A DNA stretch of 7,004 nt from assembly GCA_030617085.1 (NCBI GenBank), contig JAUWWB010000052.1, forward strand, positions 1-7,004, written 5' to 3'. This DNA is from Candidatus Omnitrophota bacterium (GTDB taxonomy: Bacteria; Omnitrophota; Gorgyraeia; Tantalellales; Tantalellaceae). The position numbers were made by a program, and so were the translations under genes. The notes beneath the pieces are model-generated. The model saw only the letters and a list, made by a program, of their open reading frames with translations, did not search any database and was not told where the DNA came from. Each line of letters begins with the position of its first letter. Position 1 is the first letter of the stretch. Below are positions 1 through 4,838 of this stretch, one piece after another.

Positions 1-22
1 GAGCGAAGCGAAGGATCTCTCC
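1..22. repeat. Dispersed-repeat-like element cut by the left edge
   Basis: On the minus strand the end of the window reads GAGATCCTTCGCTTCGCTC. This resembles the CCTTCGCTTCGCTC-type intergenic repeats I recall from many environmental draft genomes, and it shares GAGCGAAG with the element at 6499-6522. It lies in the spacer where rpsH should follow. The element continues beyond the window, so its full extent and any dyad cannot be judged. Confidence 0.5.
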
Positions 23-40
23 CTTTCCGACCCCCACGCG

Positions 41-75
41 CTCCGAACTCCGAACTCCTCACTCCGAACTAACCC
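41..75 (-). repeat. Tandem heptamer array downstream of rpsN
   Basis: Counting in sevens from the base after the rpsN TAG stop, the mRNA sense reads GGGTTAG (69-75), TTCGGAG (62-68), TGAGGAG (55-61), TTCGGAG (48-54) and TTCGGAG (41-47). Three units are identical, and TTCGGAG also ends the array at 336-370. The total of 35 bases equals that array. Confidence 0.88.
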
Positions 76-261
76 CTACCAGCTAGCCTTCTTCACGCCC
101 GGAATATCCCCGCGTGACGCCAGCTCCCTGAAACAGATGCGGCACAACTTAAACCTTTTCATGTACCCCTTTTTCCTACCGCAGATCTGGCACCTGGTAA
201 TAACCCTCGTGCTGAACTTCGGTTCCCTCTTCGACTTCTCAATAAGCGCCTTTTTTGCCAT
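76..261 (-). CDS. rpsN: 30S ribosomal protein S14, zinc-binding short type
   Basis: S14 is a late-assembling protein of the 30S head near the decoding region. The 61-residue length and two Cys-x2-Cys pairs (Cys24/Cys27 in CQIC and Cys40/Cys43 in CRIC) mark the zinc-containing short form; the long form, as in E. coli, has about 100 residues and lacks these cysteines. The family end RELASRGDIPGVKKASW is intact. The ATG at 259-261 has GAGGG six bases upstream. It follows rplE, as usual in the spc cluster, but after a 109-base spacer filled with repeats. The TAG stop (76-78) is followed by another heptamer array rather than a prompt rpsH start. Confidence 0.98.
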   Translation of the reverse strand: MAKKALIEKSKREPKFSTRVITRCQICGRKKGYMKRFKLCRICFRELASRGDIPGVKKASW

Positions 262-288
262 TATCGTCCCTCTGTGCTATTTTGTGGT

Positions 289-330
289 TCGCCCGCCTCT
301 GGCGGGCAGGCACGGGGGCCTGCCCCTACA
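289..330. repeat. REP-like palindromic element with two overlapping hairpins
   Basis: Two GC-rich dyads share bases. The first has arms 304-311 (GGGCAGGC) and 318-325 (GCCTGCCC), an 8-base stem with a 6-base loop. The second has arms 291-297 (GCCCGCC) and 301-307 (GGCGGGC), a 7-base stem with a 3-base loop. They overlap at 304-307, so both cannot form fully at once. The end TGTAGGGGC (minus sense, 322-330) resembles a dispersed palindromic repeat I recall from many environmental genomes; no search was run. On the minus strand no U-rich tract follows, so this is not a classical terminator. It ends about 28 bases before the rpsN start. Confidence 0.75.
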
Positions 331-335
331 TTTTT

Positions 336-370
336 CTCCGAACTACGAACTATGAACTATGAGCTATGAA
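336..370 (-). repeat. Tandem heptamer array, rplE-rpsN spacer
   Basis: Starting on the base after the rplE TAG stop, the mRNA sense reads five 7-base units: TTCATAG (364-370), CTCATAG (357-363), TTCATAG (350-356), TTCGTAG (343-349) and TTCGGAG (336-342). The units drift stepwise from TTCATAG to TTCGGAG, and the last is identical to the main unit of the array at 41-75. Since 7 is not a multiple of 3, the TAG copies fall in all three reading frames. Confidence 0.92.
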
Positions 371-913
371 CTATTTCTTCGTGAACGGCATGCCAAAGCC
401 TTCCAGGAGGCCCATGGCCTCCTGTTTTGTCCCGGCGGTGGTCACGAAACATATATCCATGCCGTGTGTCGTGGGGATCTTATCCAGCTCCAGCTCGGGA
501 AATATCGTCTGCTCCTTGAGGCCGAGAGTATAATTCCCCTGCTGGTCGAAAGCCGTCCTTGACACGCCTCGAAAATCTCTGATCCTGGGTATGACAAAAT
601 TTATCAGCCTGTCCAGGAACGTGTACATGCGGTCTCTGCGCAAAGTCACCTTATATCCGACAGGAGCGCCGCTCCGTATCTTAAAGTTTGAGATCGATTT
701 CTTTGCCCTGGTCAGCGCCGGCCTCTGTCCCGTTATGACCGCGAGCTCATCCCTGACGGGTTCGATCAGGTTTTTCTCACTTGCCATCTCTCCCATCCCG
801 ACGTTGACCACGATCTTCTCAAGGCGCGGAACATCCATCCTGTTCGTGTACCCGAACTTTTCCATCAGTCCCGGGACGATACTGTTCTCGTATTGTTCTT
901 TAAGTCTTGCCAT
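371..913 (-). CDS. rplE: 50S ribosomal protein L5
   Basis: L5 binds 5S rRNA, forms part of the central protuberance and contacts P-site tRNA. The 180 residues match the family. Hallmarks are FGYTNRMDVPRLEKIVVNVG (20-39), ITGQRPALTRAKKSISNFKI (60-79), GAPVGYKVTLRRDRMYTFLD (82-101), RDFRGVSRTAFDQQGNYTLG (112-131) and a C-terminal GMDICFVTTAGTKQEA stretch ending GMPFTKK. The ATG at 911-913 has AAGGAAGAGAG upstream. The TAG stop (371-373) runs directly into a heptamer array whose units also end in TAG, in a spacer of 109 bases to rpsN, long for this operon. Confidence 0.98.
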   Translation of the reverse strand: MARLKEQYENSIVPGLMEKFGYTNRMDVPRLEKIVVNVGMGEMASEKNLIEPVRDELAVITGQRPALTRAKKSISNFKIRSGAPVGYKVTLRRDRMYTFLDRLINFVIPRIRDFRGVSRTAFDQQGNYTLGLKEQTIFPELELDKIPTTHGMDICFVTTAGTKQEAMGLLEGFGMPFTKK

Positions 914-937
914 GCGTATCTCTCTTCCTTATGCGCG

Positions 938-1249
938 TCACAACACCCCTCTACATTTTTTGCAGTAGCGGACCTTGCTTCCGTCTTTTAAGATATCGAC
1001 GCCGATACGGGTCGGGCGATTGCAGCCCTTGCAGACGACCGAAAGGCTTGAAAGATCGAGAGAAGCTTCCCTCTGCACTATACCGCCCTGTTCGTCCTGC
1101 CGCGTGCGCCTTGCGTGCTTTTTTACAAAGTTAACTCCCTGGACTATCGCCCTGCCCCTCGCGGGATCGACTTTCAGGACCTTGCCCGTCTTCCCCCTGT
1201 CCTTCCCCGCAAGTATCTTAACCGTATCATTCTTCTTTATACGAAGCAT
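938..1249 (-). CDS. rplX: 50S ribosomal protein L24 with C-terminal zinc ribbon
   Basis: L24 is an assembly-initiating 23S rRNA-binding protein located near the tunnel exit. It has 103 residues. The N-terminal KOW domain is clear: MLRIKKNDTVKILAGKDRGK, then TGKVLKVDPARGRAIVQGVN, with the following VKKHARRTRQDEQGGI. The C-terminal part has two Cys-x2-Cys pairs, CKGC at 73-76 and CKKC at 96-99, forming a probable zinc ribbon, a feature seen in many but not all bacterial L24 proteins. The ATG at 1247-1249 has AAGGAG five bases upstream. The 51-base spacer from rplN holds a heptamer array. The TGA stop is 24 bases from the rplE start. Confidence 0.97.
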   Translation of the reverse strand: MLRIKKNDTVKILAGKDRGKTGKVLKVDPARGRAIVQGVNFVKKHARRTRQDEQGGIVQREASLDLSSLSVVCKGCNRPTRIGVDILKDGSKVRYCKKCRGVL

Positions 1250-1266
1250 CCTCTCTCCTTCTTGAA

Positions 1267-1294
1267 CCTAACACCTAAAACCTATAACCTAAAA
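1267..1294 (-). repeat. Tandem heptamer array, rplN-rplX spacer
   Basis: On the mRNA sense, six bases after the rplN TAG stop, four 7-base units follow: TTTTAGG (1288-1294), TTATAGG (1281-1287), TTTTAGG (1274-1280) and TGTTAGG (1267-1273). They fill most of the 51-base spacer and end just before the rplX Shine-Dalgarno sequence. The stop context itself (TTTAGG) resembles a unit. Confidence 0.9.
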
Positions 1295-1300
1295 CCTGCC

Positions 1301-1669
1301 CTAAATAACTTCCGGCGCGAGCGAAACGATCTTCATGAAGTTCTTTTTACGAAGCTCGCGCGCTACCGGGCCGAAAACACGCGTTCCGCGTGGATTTCCA
1401 TCCTTGTCGATCACGACGACCGCGTTGTGATCGAACTTGAGAACAGTTCCGTCATCCCGCAATATCGGATAAGCCGTACGGACTACCACGCCCCGGACTA
1501 CTTCGCCCTTCTTCACCTCAGAGGTCGGAGTGGATTCCTTAATGTTGCAAGTGATGACGTCGCCTATTTCAGCCGTGGCCTTTCCGGACCTTCCGATAAC
1601 CCCTATCATCGACGCCTTTTTAGCGCCGCTGTTGTCAGCGACATCCAGAATGCTTCCCATTATAATCAT
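1301..1669 (-). CDS. rplN: 50S ribosomal protein L14
   Basis: L14 is a highly conserved 50S protein at the subunit interface that helps form intersubunit bridges and is the usual contact for the silencing factor RsfS. The 122 residues match the family. Hallmarks are MGSILDVADNSGAKKASMIG (4-23), IGDVITCNIKES, KKGEVVRGVVVRTAYPILRD (53-72), LKFDHNAVVVIDKDGNPRGT (77-96) and RVFGPVARELRKKNFMKIVS (97-116). The ATG at 1667-1669 has AGGGG about nine bases upstream, overlapping the rpsQ stop. The TAG stop (1301-1303) is followed by a tandem heptamer array in the 51-base spacer to rplX. Confidence 0.98.
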   Translation of the reverse strand: MIIMGSILDVADNSGAKKASMIGVIGRSGKATAEIGDVITCNIKESTPTSEVKKGEVVRGVVVRTAYPILRDDGTVLKFDHNAVVVIDKDGNPRGTRVFGPVARELRKKNFMKIVSLAPEVI

Positions 1670-1674
1670 CGCCG

Positions 1675-1941
1675 TTAACCCCTTTGCGCTTTTTCAAGGA
1701 TCTCAACGACCCTCCAGAACTTATCCCTGGAGACCGGCCGCGTTTCAATTATCCTGACAACGTCGCCGACAGAAGCCTCGTTCTTCTCGTCATGCGCCTT
1801 GATCTTCGTGTGCTCCTTAACGAACTTCTTGTAAATGGGATGCCTTTTTCGCGTTTCCCGTTTTACCGTAACGGTCTTGTCCATCTTATCACTGACAACC
1901 GTCCCGACTATCGTCCTCTTATTAGGTTTACCGCCCTTCAC
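1675..1941 (-). CDS. rpsQ: 30S ribosomal protein S17
   Basis: S17 is an OB-fold primary 16S rRNA-binding protein needed early in 30S assembly. The 88 residues match the family. Hallmarks are KRTIVGTVVSDKMDKTVTVK (8-27), RKRHPIYKKFVKEHTKIKAH (31-50), DEKNEASVGDVVRIIETRPV (51-70) and SRDKFWRVVEILEKA. The start is GTG at 1939-1941, inside the 3' end of rpmC, with GGAG seven bases upstream. The first residues (MKGGKPNK) form a short basic lead before the conserved core. The TAA stop is five bases from the rplN start. Confidence 0.97.
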   Translation of the reverse strand: MKGGKPNKRTIVGTVVSDKMDKTVTVKRETRKRHPIYKKFVKEHTKIKAHDEKNEASVGDVVRIIETRPVSRDKFWRVVEILEKAQRG

Positions 1942-2125
1942 CTTTCTTCTCCTTTAATATTGTATGACATCTGGCTATATCACGTTTCAACAGCCGAAAC
2001 CTGCTCGGCCGCTCCACCCGACCGGTAACGATCTCACCCCGCATCTTGAAAAGCTGTTCCTTCAGCGCGAAGAGCTTGTGCTCAACCTCAGCTTCCGTCA
2101 TGTTTCTTATCTCGCTTGCCTTCAA
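1928..2125 (-). CDS. rpmC: 50S ribosomal protein L29
   Basis: L29 is a small two-helix protein at the exit-tunnel rim next to L23. The 65 residues match the family. It shows MKASEIRNMTEAEVEHKLFA (1-20), then LKEQLFKMRGEIVTGRVERP (21-40), and the second helix RFRLLKRDIARCHTILKEKK. The start codon is TTG (2123-2125). This choice rests on the conserved MKASEIR-type N-terminus and the strong upstream GGAGG. The start overlaps the rplP stop as TTGA, and the TAA stop (1928-1930) lies inside rpsQ, a 14-base overlap. Both overlaps suggest translational coupling that keeps L16, L29 and S17 in balance. Confidence 0.96.
   Translation of the reverse strand: MKASEIRNMTEAEVEHKLFALKEQLFKMRGEIVTGRVERPSRFRLLKRDIARCHTILKEKKGEGR
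1949..1955 (-). promoter_or_regulatory. Shine-Dalgarno for rpsQ, supporting a GTG start
   Basis: The minus strand reads AAAGGAG, with GGAG at 1949-1952, seven bases upstream of the GTG at 1939-1941. It lies within the coding end of rpmC and supports initiation at GTG rather than at a later codon. Confidence 0.8.
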
Positions 2126-2538
2126 CTCCGTCCTCCCCTTGATATGAATTTCGTCTTCATCGGCAGCTTATGCGCCGACAGGCGAAAAGCTTCCCTGGCC
2201 ATATCATGCGGAACGCCGTCCATCTCAAAGATGATCCGCCCTTTTTTCACAACAGCGACCCATCCCACCGGAGAGCCCTTACCCTTGCCCATACGCGTTT
2301 CAGCGGGCTGCTTTGTTACCGGCTTGTCAGGGAACACGCGGATCCAGAGCTTGCCGGTCCTCCCGGTCTCGCGCATGAGGGCCACCCTGGCCGCCTCTAT
2401 CTGCTTATCCGACATCCACGCGCTTTCAAGAGCTTTCAAGCCATACTCCCCGAAGTTCAGTGTTGACGAATGACTCTTTCCCTTGATCCGCCCTCTCTGC
2501 TGTTTTCTGAACTTTACTCTTTTGGGCATCAAAGCCAT
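2122..2538 (-). CDS. rplP: 50S ribosomal protein L16
   Basis: L16 lies near the A site of the 50S subunit and positions incoming tRNA. The 138 residues match the family. Hallmarks are MPKRVKFRKQQRGRIKG (4-20), FGEYGLKALE (29-38), RTGKLWIRVFPDKPVTKQPA (60-79), ETRMGKGKGSPVGWVAVVK (80-98) and MAREAFRLSAHKLPMKTKFI near the end. Arg82 corresponds to the arginine hydroxylated by YcfD/RoxA in E. coli. Whether that happens here cannot be seen. The ATG at 2536-2538 has AGGA five bases upstream. An ATG three codons later (2527-2529, MPKRVK) is a possible alternative. The TGA stop (2122-2124) overlaps the TTG start of rpmC by two bases. Confidence 0.97.
   Translation of the reverse strand: MALMPKRVKFRKQQRGRIKGKSHSSTLNFGEYGLKALESAWMSDKQIEAARVALMRETGRTGKLWIRVFPDKPVTKQPAETRMGKGKGSPVGWVAVVKKGRIIFEMDGVPHDMAREAFRLSAHKLPMKTKFISRGGRS
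2132..2139 (-). promoter_or_regulatory. Shine-Dalgarno for rpmC, supporting a TTG start
   Basis: The minus strand reads AGGGGAGG, with GGAGG at 2132-2136, six bases upstream of the TTG at 2123-2125. It lies inside the last codons of rplP. No ATG occurs in this position, and the next in-frame ATG (codon 9) would remove the conserved L29 N-terminus. The strong match therefore decides the start. Confidence 0.85.
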
Positions 2539-2551
2539 ATCTATCCTGCTC

Positions 2552-3229
2552 CTAAGTTTCTTTTGTTTCTACTTTTGCCTTAGCCGCGGCGCCTCTTTTG
2601 AATTTTTCGCCTTTGTAGATCCACACCTTTACCCCGATCACCCCGTAGGTGGTCCTGGCCTCGGAAAAACCATAGTCTATATCCGCCCGGATCGTCTGAA
2701 GCGGGATCTTGCCCCACTTATATTCTTCCGACCTGGCTATCTCGGCACCTCCCAGACGCCCGGAGCATTTGATCTTAATGCCTTTGCCTCCGGCCTCCTT
2801 ATGCGCCTGGAGGGTCTTTTTCATGGCGCGGCGAAACGCGATCCTTCTTACCAGCTGGTAGGCTATGTTGTCGGCAACGATCTTTGCGTCCAGGCCTGGA
2901 TCCGATACTTCCTTGATATCGATGTAAAGCTTGCTCTGGTCGCCTATGATGTCCTGTATGTCTTCCTTGAGCTTTTCTATCTGCCCCCCCTTACGGCCGA
3001 TGATCAGGCCGGGGCGCCCGGAGTAGATAATGACGCGCACCCGGTTACTTGCCCTTTCAATGTCCACATGGGACACATGCGCCATGGACATCTCTTTCTC
3101 GATCTTCTTCCGTATTTTGGTATCCTGGAGCAACTTTTCCGCGAATTCTTCCTTTGTGGCATACCACCGGCTGTTCCAGTCGCGTATCGCCCCAAGACGA
3201 AAACTAGTTGGATGAACCTTTTGACCCAT
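2552..3229 (-). CDS. rpsC: 30S ribosomal protein S3
   Basis: S3 lies at the mRNA entry site of the 30S subunit and contributes to the ribosome's mRNA helicase activity. The 225 residues fit the family. The N-terminus is MGQKVHPTSFRLGAIRDWNS. A KH RNA-binding domain spans roughly 40-110, with the GRKG loop at 78-81. The C-terminal domain shows AFRRAMKK (131-138), matching the basic helicase-associated residues of E. coli S3, then KCSGRLGGAEIARSE (154-168) and TTYGVIGVKVWIYKGE (193-208). A short basic tail closes the protein. The ATG at 3227-3229 has GGGAG upstream within the end of rplV. The frame stays open further upstream through rplV, but that reading is a shadow. The stop is TAG and overlaps a GGAG that may help rplP. 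Confidence 0.98.
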   Translation of the reverse strand: MGQKVHPTSFRLGAIRDWNSRWYATKEEFAEKLLQDTKIRKKIEKEMSMAHVSHVDIERASNRVRVIIYSGRPGLIIGRKGGQIEKLKEDIQDIIGDQSKLYIDIKEVSDPGLDAKIVADNIAYQLVRRIAFRRAMKKTLQAHKEAGGKGIKIKCSGRLGGAEIARSEEYKWGKIPLQTIRADIDYGFSEARTTYGVIGVKVWIYKGEKFKRGAAAKAKVETKET

Positions 3230-3230
3230 T

Positions 3231-3617
3231 TTATTTACTCCCTGCCTCTTTTTGTTTGGATTTTTCGGCGGTGACACTGTCAAGCTCGACGCGTATATGA
3301 GTCGTCCTGTGCCTGATGGGCGTGGCCCGGCCCATCGTCGCGGCCCTGTAGCGCTTGAGCATCGGACCGCCATCAGCCAATATCCCGGAAACATACACCT
3401 CTTTCGAAAGCAGCTTATCCTTTCTGCCATAGTTGGCATTCGCGAAAGCGGAGCCCAGGACCTTCTTCACCGGGACACACGCCCTCTTGTTGACGCTGTC
3501 CAGGATAAAATCCGCCTCTTCAACCGTCTTCCCTTTTACCAGGTCTATCACTAACCGGACTTTGCGCGTCGATATCCTTACATACTTAGCTTCAGCCTTC
3601 GCAAGCATCTTGCCCAT
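3231..3617 (-). CDS. rplV: 50S ribosomal protein L22
   Basis: L22 contacts all 23S rRNA domains, and its beta-hairpin lines the exit tunnel beside L4. It has 128 residues. The core shows AKAEAKYVRISTRKVRLVID (6-25), SAFANANYGR (56-65) and the hairpin region GGPMLKRYRAATMGRATPIR (83-102), followed by RTTHIRVEL. A basic, probably disordered tail (EKSKQKEAGSK) follows. The start is ambiguous. The ATG at 3615-3617 is one base from an AGAGGAG sequence, which is very close. A second in-frame ATG at 3606-3608, giving MLAKAEAKYVRI, is 10 bases from it. The longer form is annotated here. The TAA stop is one base from the rpsC ATG. Confidence 0.97.
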   Translation of the reverse strand: MGKMLAKAEAKYVRISTRKVRLVIDLVKGKTVEEADFILDSVNKRACVPVKKVLGSAFANANYGRKDKLLSKEVYVSGILADGGPMLKRYRAATMGRATPIRHRTTHIRVELDSVTAEKSKQKEAGSK

Positions 3618-3629
3618 TCTCCTCTTTTA

Positions 3630-3914
3630 TCAAGTTTTTGCAGCGGTGGTTTTCGTTGCCGCGCCATGGCTTCTGAACGTCCTCGTAGGCGCGAATTCAC
3701 CCAGCTTATGTCCGACCATGTTCTCTGTTATGAACAGCGGACGAAAAATCTTGCCGTTATGCACCGAAATGGTCAGTCCGACGAATTCCGGCAATACTAC
3801 GGATCGCCTGGACCACGTCTTTATCGGCTTCTTACTGCCGCTCTGTATCACCCTTTGCACTTTTTTCAGCAGACTCTCATCAACAAAAGGCCCTTTTTTG
3901 ACCGACCTTGACAT
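3630..3914 (-). CDS. rpsS: 30S ribosomal protein S19
   Basis: S19 lies in the 30S head and contacts the A-site finger of 23S rRNA and S13. The 94 residues match the family. Hallmarks are the N-terminus MSRSVKKGPFVDESLL, then KTWSRRSVVLPEFVGLTI (about 34-51), HNGKIFRPLFITENMVGHKL (53-72) and GEFAPTRTFRSHG. I chose the ATG at 3912-3914 because it gives the canonical MSRSVKKGPF start with GGGAG about six bases upstream. The frame stays open a further 18 codons upstream to a TTG in the decamer repeats, but that extension has no ribosome binding site. The TGA stop is 12 bases from the rplV start. Confidence 0.98.
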   Translation of the reverse strand: MSRSVKKGPFVDESLLKKVQRVIQSGSKKPIKTWSRRSVVLPEFVGLTISVHNGKIFRPLFITENMVGHKLGEFAPTRTFRSHGAATKTTAAKT

Positions 3915-3945
3915 ATCTTGCTCCCGTGTTAACTTTTTTAACAAC

Positions 3946-3985
3946 AAATTACTATGAATTACTATCAATTACCATAAATTACCAT
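3946..3985 (-). repeat. Four tandem 10-base AATT-containing units, rplB-rpsS spacer
   Basis: Plus-strand units are AAATTACTAT (3946-3955), GAATTACTAT (3956-3965), CAATTACCAT (3966-3975) and AAATTACCAT (3976-3985). Each differs from its neighbours by one or two bases. AATT recurs exactly every 10 bases, about one helical turn, so the segment could be intrinsically curved. It sits in the 98-base gap between rplB and rpsS and is far more AT-rich than the surrounding genes. No promoter or terminator is convincing within it. Confidence 0.85.
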
Positions 3986-3996
3986 GGGATCACCCA

Positions 3997-4012
3997 ACTC
4001 CCGCACTCCCGC
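3997..4012 (-). repeat. Two tandem 8-base units directly after the rplB stop
   Basis: ACTCCCGC occurs twice head to tail on the plus strand (3997-4004 and 4005-4012) and abuts the rplB stop codon (TCA at 4013-4015). On the mRNA sense it reads GCGGGAGT twice. The copy number is too low to exclude chance, but it lies in the same spacer as the decamer array at 3946-3985. Confidence 0.5.
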
Positions 4013-4837
4013 TCACTTGCGCCGCCTGACGATCTTCTTATTAGACGCCTTGTTCTTCTTCCTCGTCTTCAAGCCCTTGGTGATCTTGCCCCAGGGCGTC
4101 GTGGGATGCCTTCCGCCGGAGGACTTTCCTTCGCCGCCGCCCATTGGATGATCGACCGGGTTCTTCGCTACGGCCCTGCTCTTCGGCCGGCGTCCAAGGT
4201 GCCTTGACCTTCCCGCCTTTCCGAGAGACACGTTCTCGTGATCGGGGTTTCCCGCCTTACCTATCGAAGCGTAGCACTCCTCCCGGACCAGCCGCACCTC
4301 GCCGCTCGGTATGCGCAGGTGTATGTTCTTTCCGTCTTTCGCTTCAACGATGGCGCTGTTGCCCGCCGACCTTGCTATTTTCGCGCCGCGACCCGGGTCC
4401 ATCTCGATGCAGTAGACCTCTGCCCCAAGGGGAACGTCTCTGAGCGGCATGGAATTCCCTGTCTCTATCTTCGCCCCCTCTCCGCACTGAACAGTGCCGC
4501 CTACTTCAAGTCCTGCCGGAGCGATAATGTACGCCTTTTCTCCGTCCTCGTAACGGATGAGCGCGATACGGGCTGAACGGTTGGGATCATATTCTATCGA
4601 CTCGACGACACCCGAGAAACCTTTTTTCGTATACCGGAAATCGATAAGCCGGTAGCGCCTTTTATGTCCCCCGCCCCGGCCGCTGACGGTTTTCCGCCCG
4701 CGATTGTTCCGGCCGCCTTTTTTGCGCAGGGGCCTGGTCAGGGACTTCTCCGGCCCCGTCCTGGTGATCTCGTCAAAGGCCGAAACAGTTCCCCAGCGCC
4801 GTCCCGGCGTAACCGCGTTATATTTTCTGACTCCCAT
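4013..4837 (-). CDS. rplB: 50S ribosomal protein L2
   Basis: L2 is a core large-subunit protein required for subunit association and peptidyl transferase activity. The 274 residues match the family. The first RNA-binding domain shows GGRNNRGRKTVSGRGGGHKR (41-60) and YDPNRSARIALI (83-94). The second shows KIARSAGNSAIVEAKDG (153-169) and the conserved C-terminal block NPVDHPMGGGEGKSSGGRHP (226-245). His230 in VDHP matches the conserved histidine of E. coli L2. The next histidine of the common DHPHGGG form is methionine here, a variation I recall from other phyla. The C-terminus is a basic tail ending IVRRRK. The ATG at 4835-4837 has GAGGTGA, a seven-base Shine-Dalgarno match, six bases upstream and inside rplW. 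The TGA stop is followed by an unusual 98-base spacer. Confidence 0.98.
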   Translation of the reverse strand: MGVRKYNAVTPGRRWGTVSAFDEITRTGPEKSLTRPLRKKGGRNNRGRKTVSGRGGGHKRRYRLIDFRYTKKGFSGVVESIEYDPNRSARIALIRYEDGEKAYIIAPAGLEVGGTVQCGEGAKIETGNSMPLRDVPLGAEVYCIEMDPGRGAKIARSAGNSAIVEAKDGKNIHLRIPSGEVRLVREECYASIGKAGNPDHENVSLGKAGRSRHLGRRPKSRAVAKNPVDHPMGGGEGKSSGGRHPTTPWGKITKGLKTRKKNKASNKKIVRRRK

Positions 4838-4838
4838 G

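Noticed and set aside
291..325. The GC-rich hairpins between rplE and rpsN as an intrinsic terminator.
   Set aside because: On the transcribed strand no U-run follows the stem, and termination here would cut off rpsN and the rest of the spc cluster. The T-run at 331-335 is on the wrong side for this direction.
2483..3274. A long open frame on the plus strand (263 codons) opposite rpsC.
   Set aside because: It lies entirely antisense to a well-conserved ribosomal gene, and its translation shows no recognisable domain. It reflects the codon bias of rpsC.
3230..3439. The rpsC frame stays open about 70 codons upstream, giving a possible N-terminal extension.
   Set aside because: The extension overlaps rplV in another frame, and S3 proteins start at MGQKVHP, which here has its own ribosome binding site.
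3908..3936. A TTGACA followed about 17 bases later by TAACTT on the plus strand, resembling a promoter.
   Set aside because: It points against all genes, partly lies inside rpsS, and has a poor -10 box. No plus-strand gene follows.
3928..3942. A 5-base inverted repeat (GTTAA/TTAAC) upstream of rpsS.
   Set aside because: It is too short and AT-rich to be distinguished from chance, and no known operator fits.
3915..3968. An in-frame 18-codon extension of rpsS starting from TTG in the decamer repeats.
   Set aside because: There is no ribosome binding site at the TTG. The canonical MSRSVKKGPF start is preceded by GGGAG.
3965..3985. A tiny upstream reading frame in the decamer array (ATG then five codons and TGA, MVIYGN).
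   Set aside because: The nearest GGGAG is about 12 bases away, and the frame is a by-product of the repeat sequence.
4142..4162. DHPM in L2 instead of the common DHPH, as a lost catalytic residue.
   Set aside because: The conserved histidine (His229 in mature E. coli L2) is the one after Asp and is retained as His230. The second position varies between phyla as I recall.
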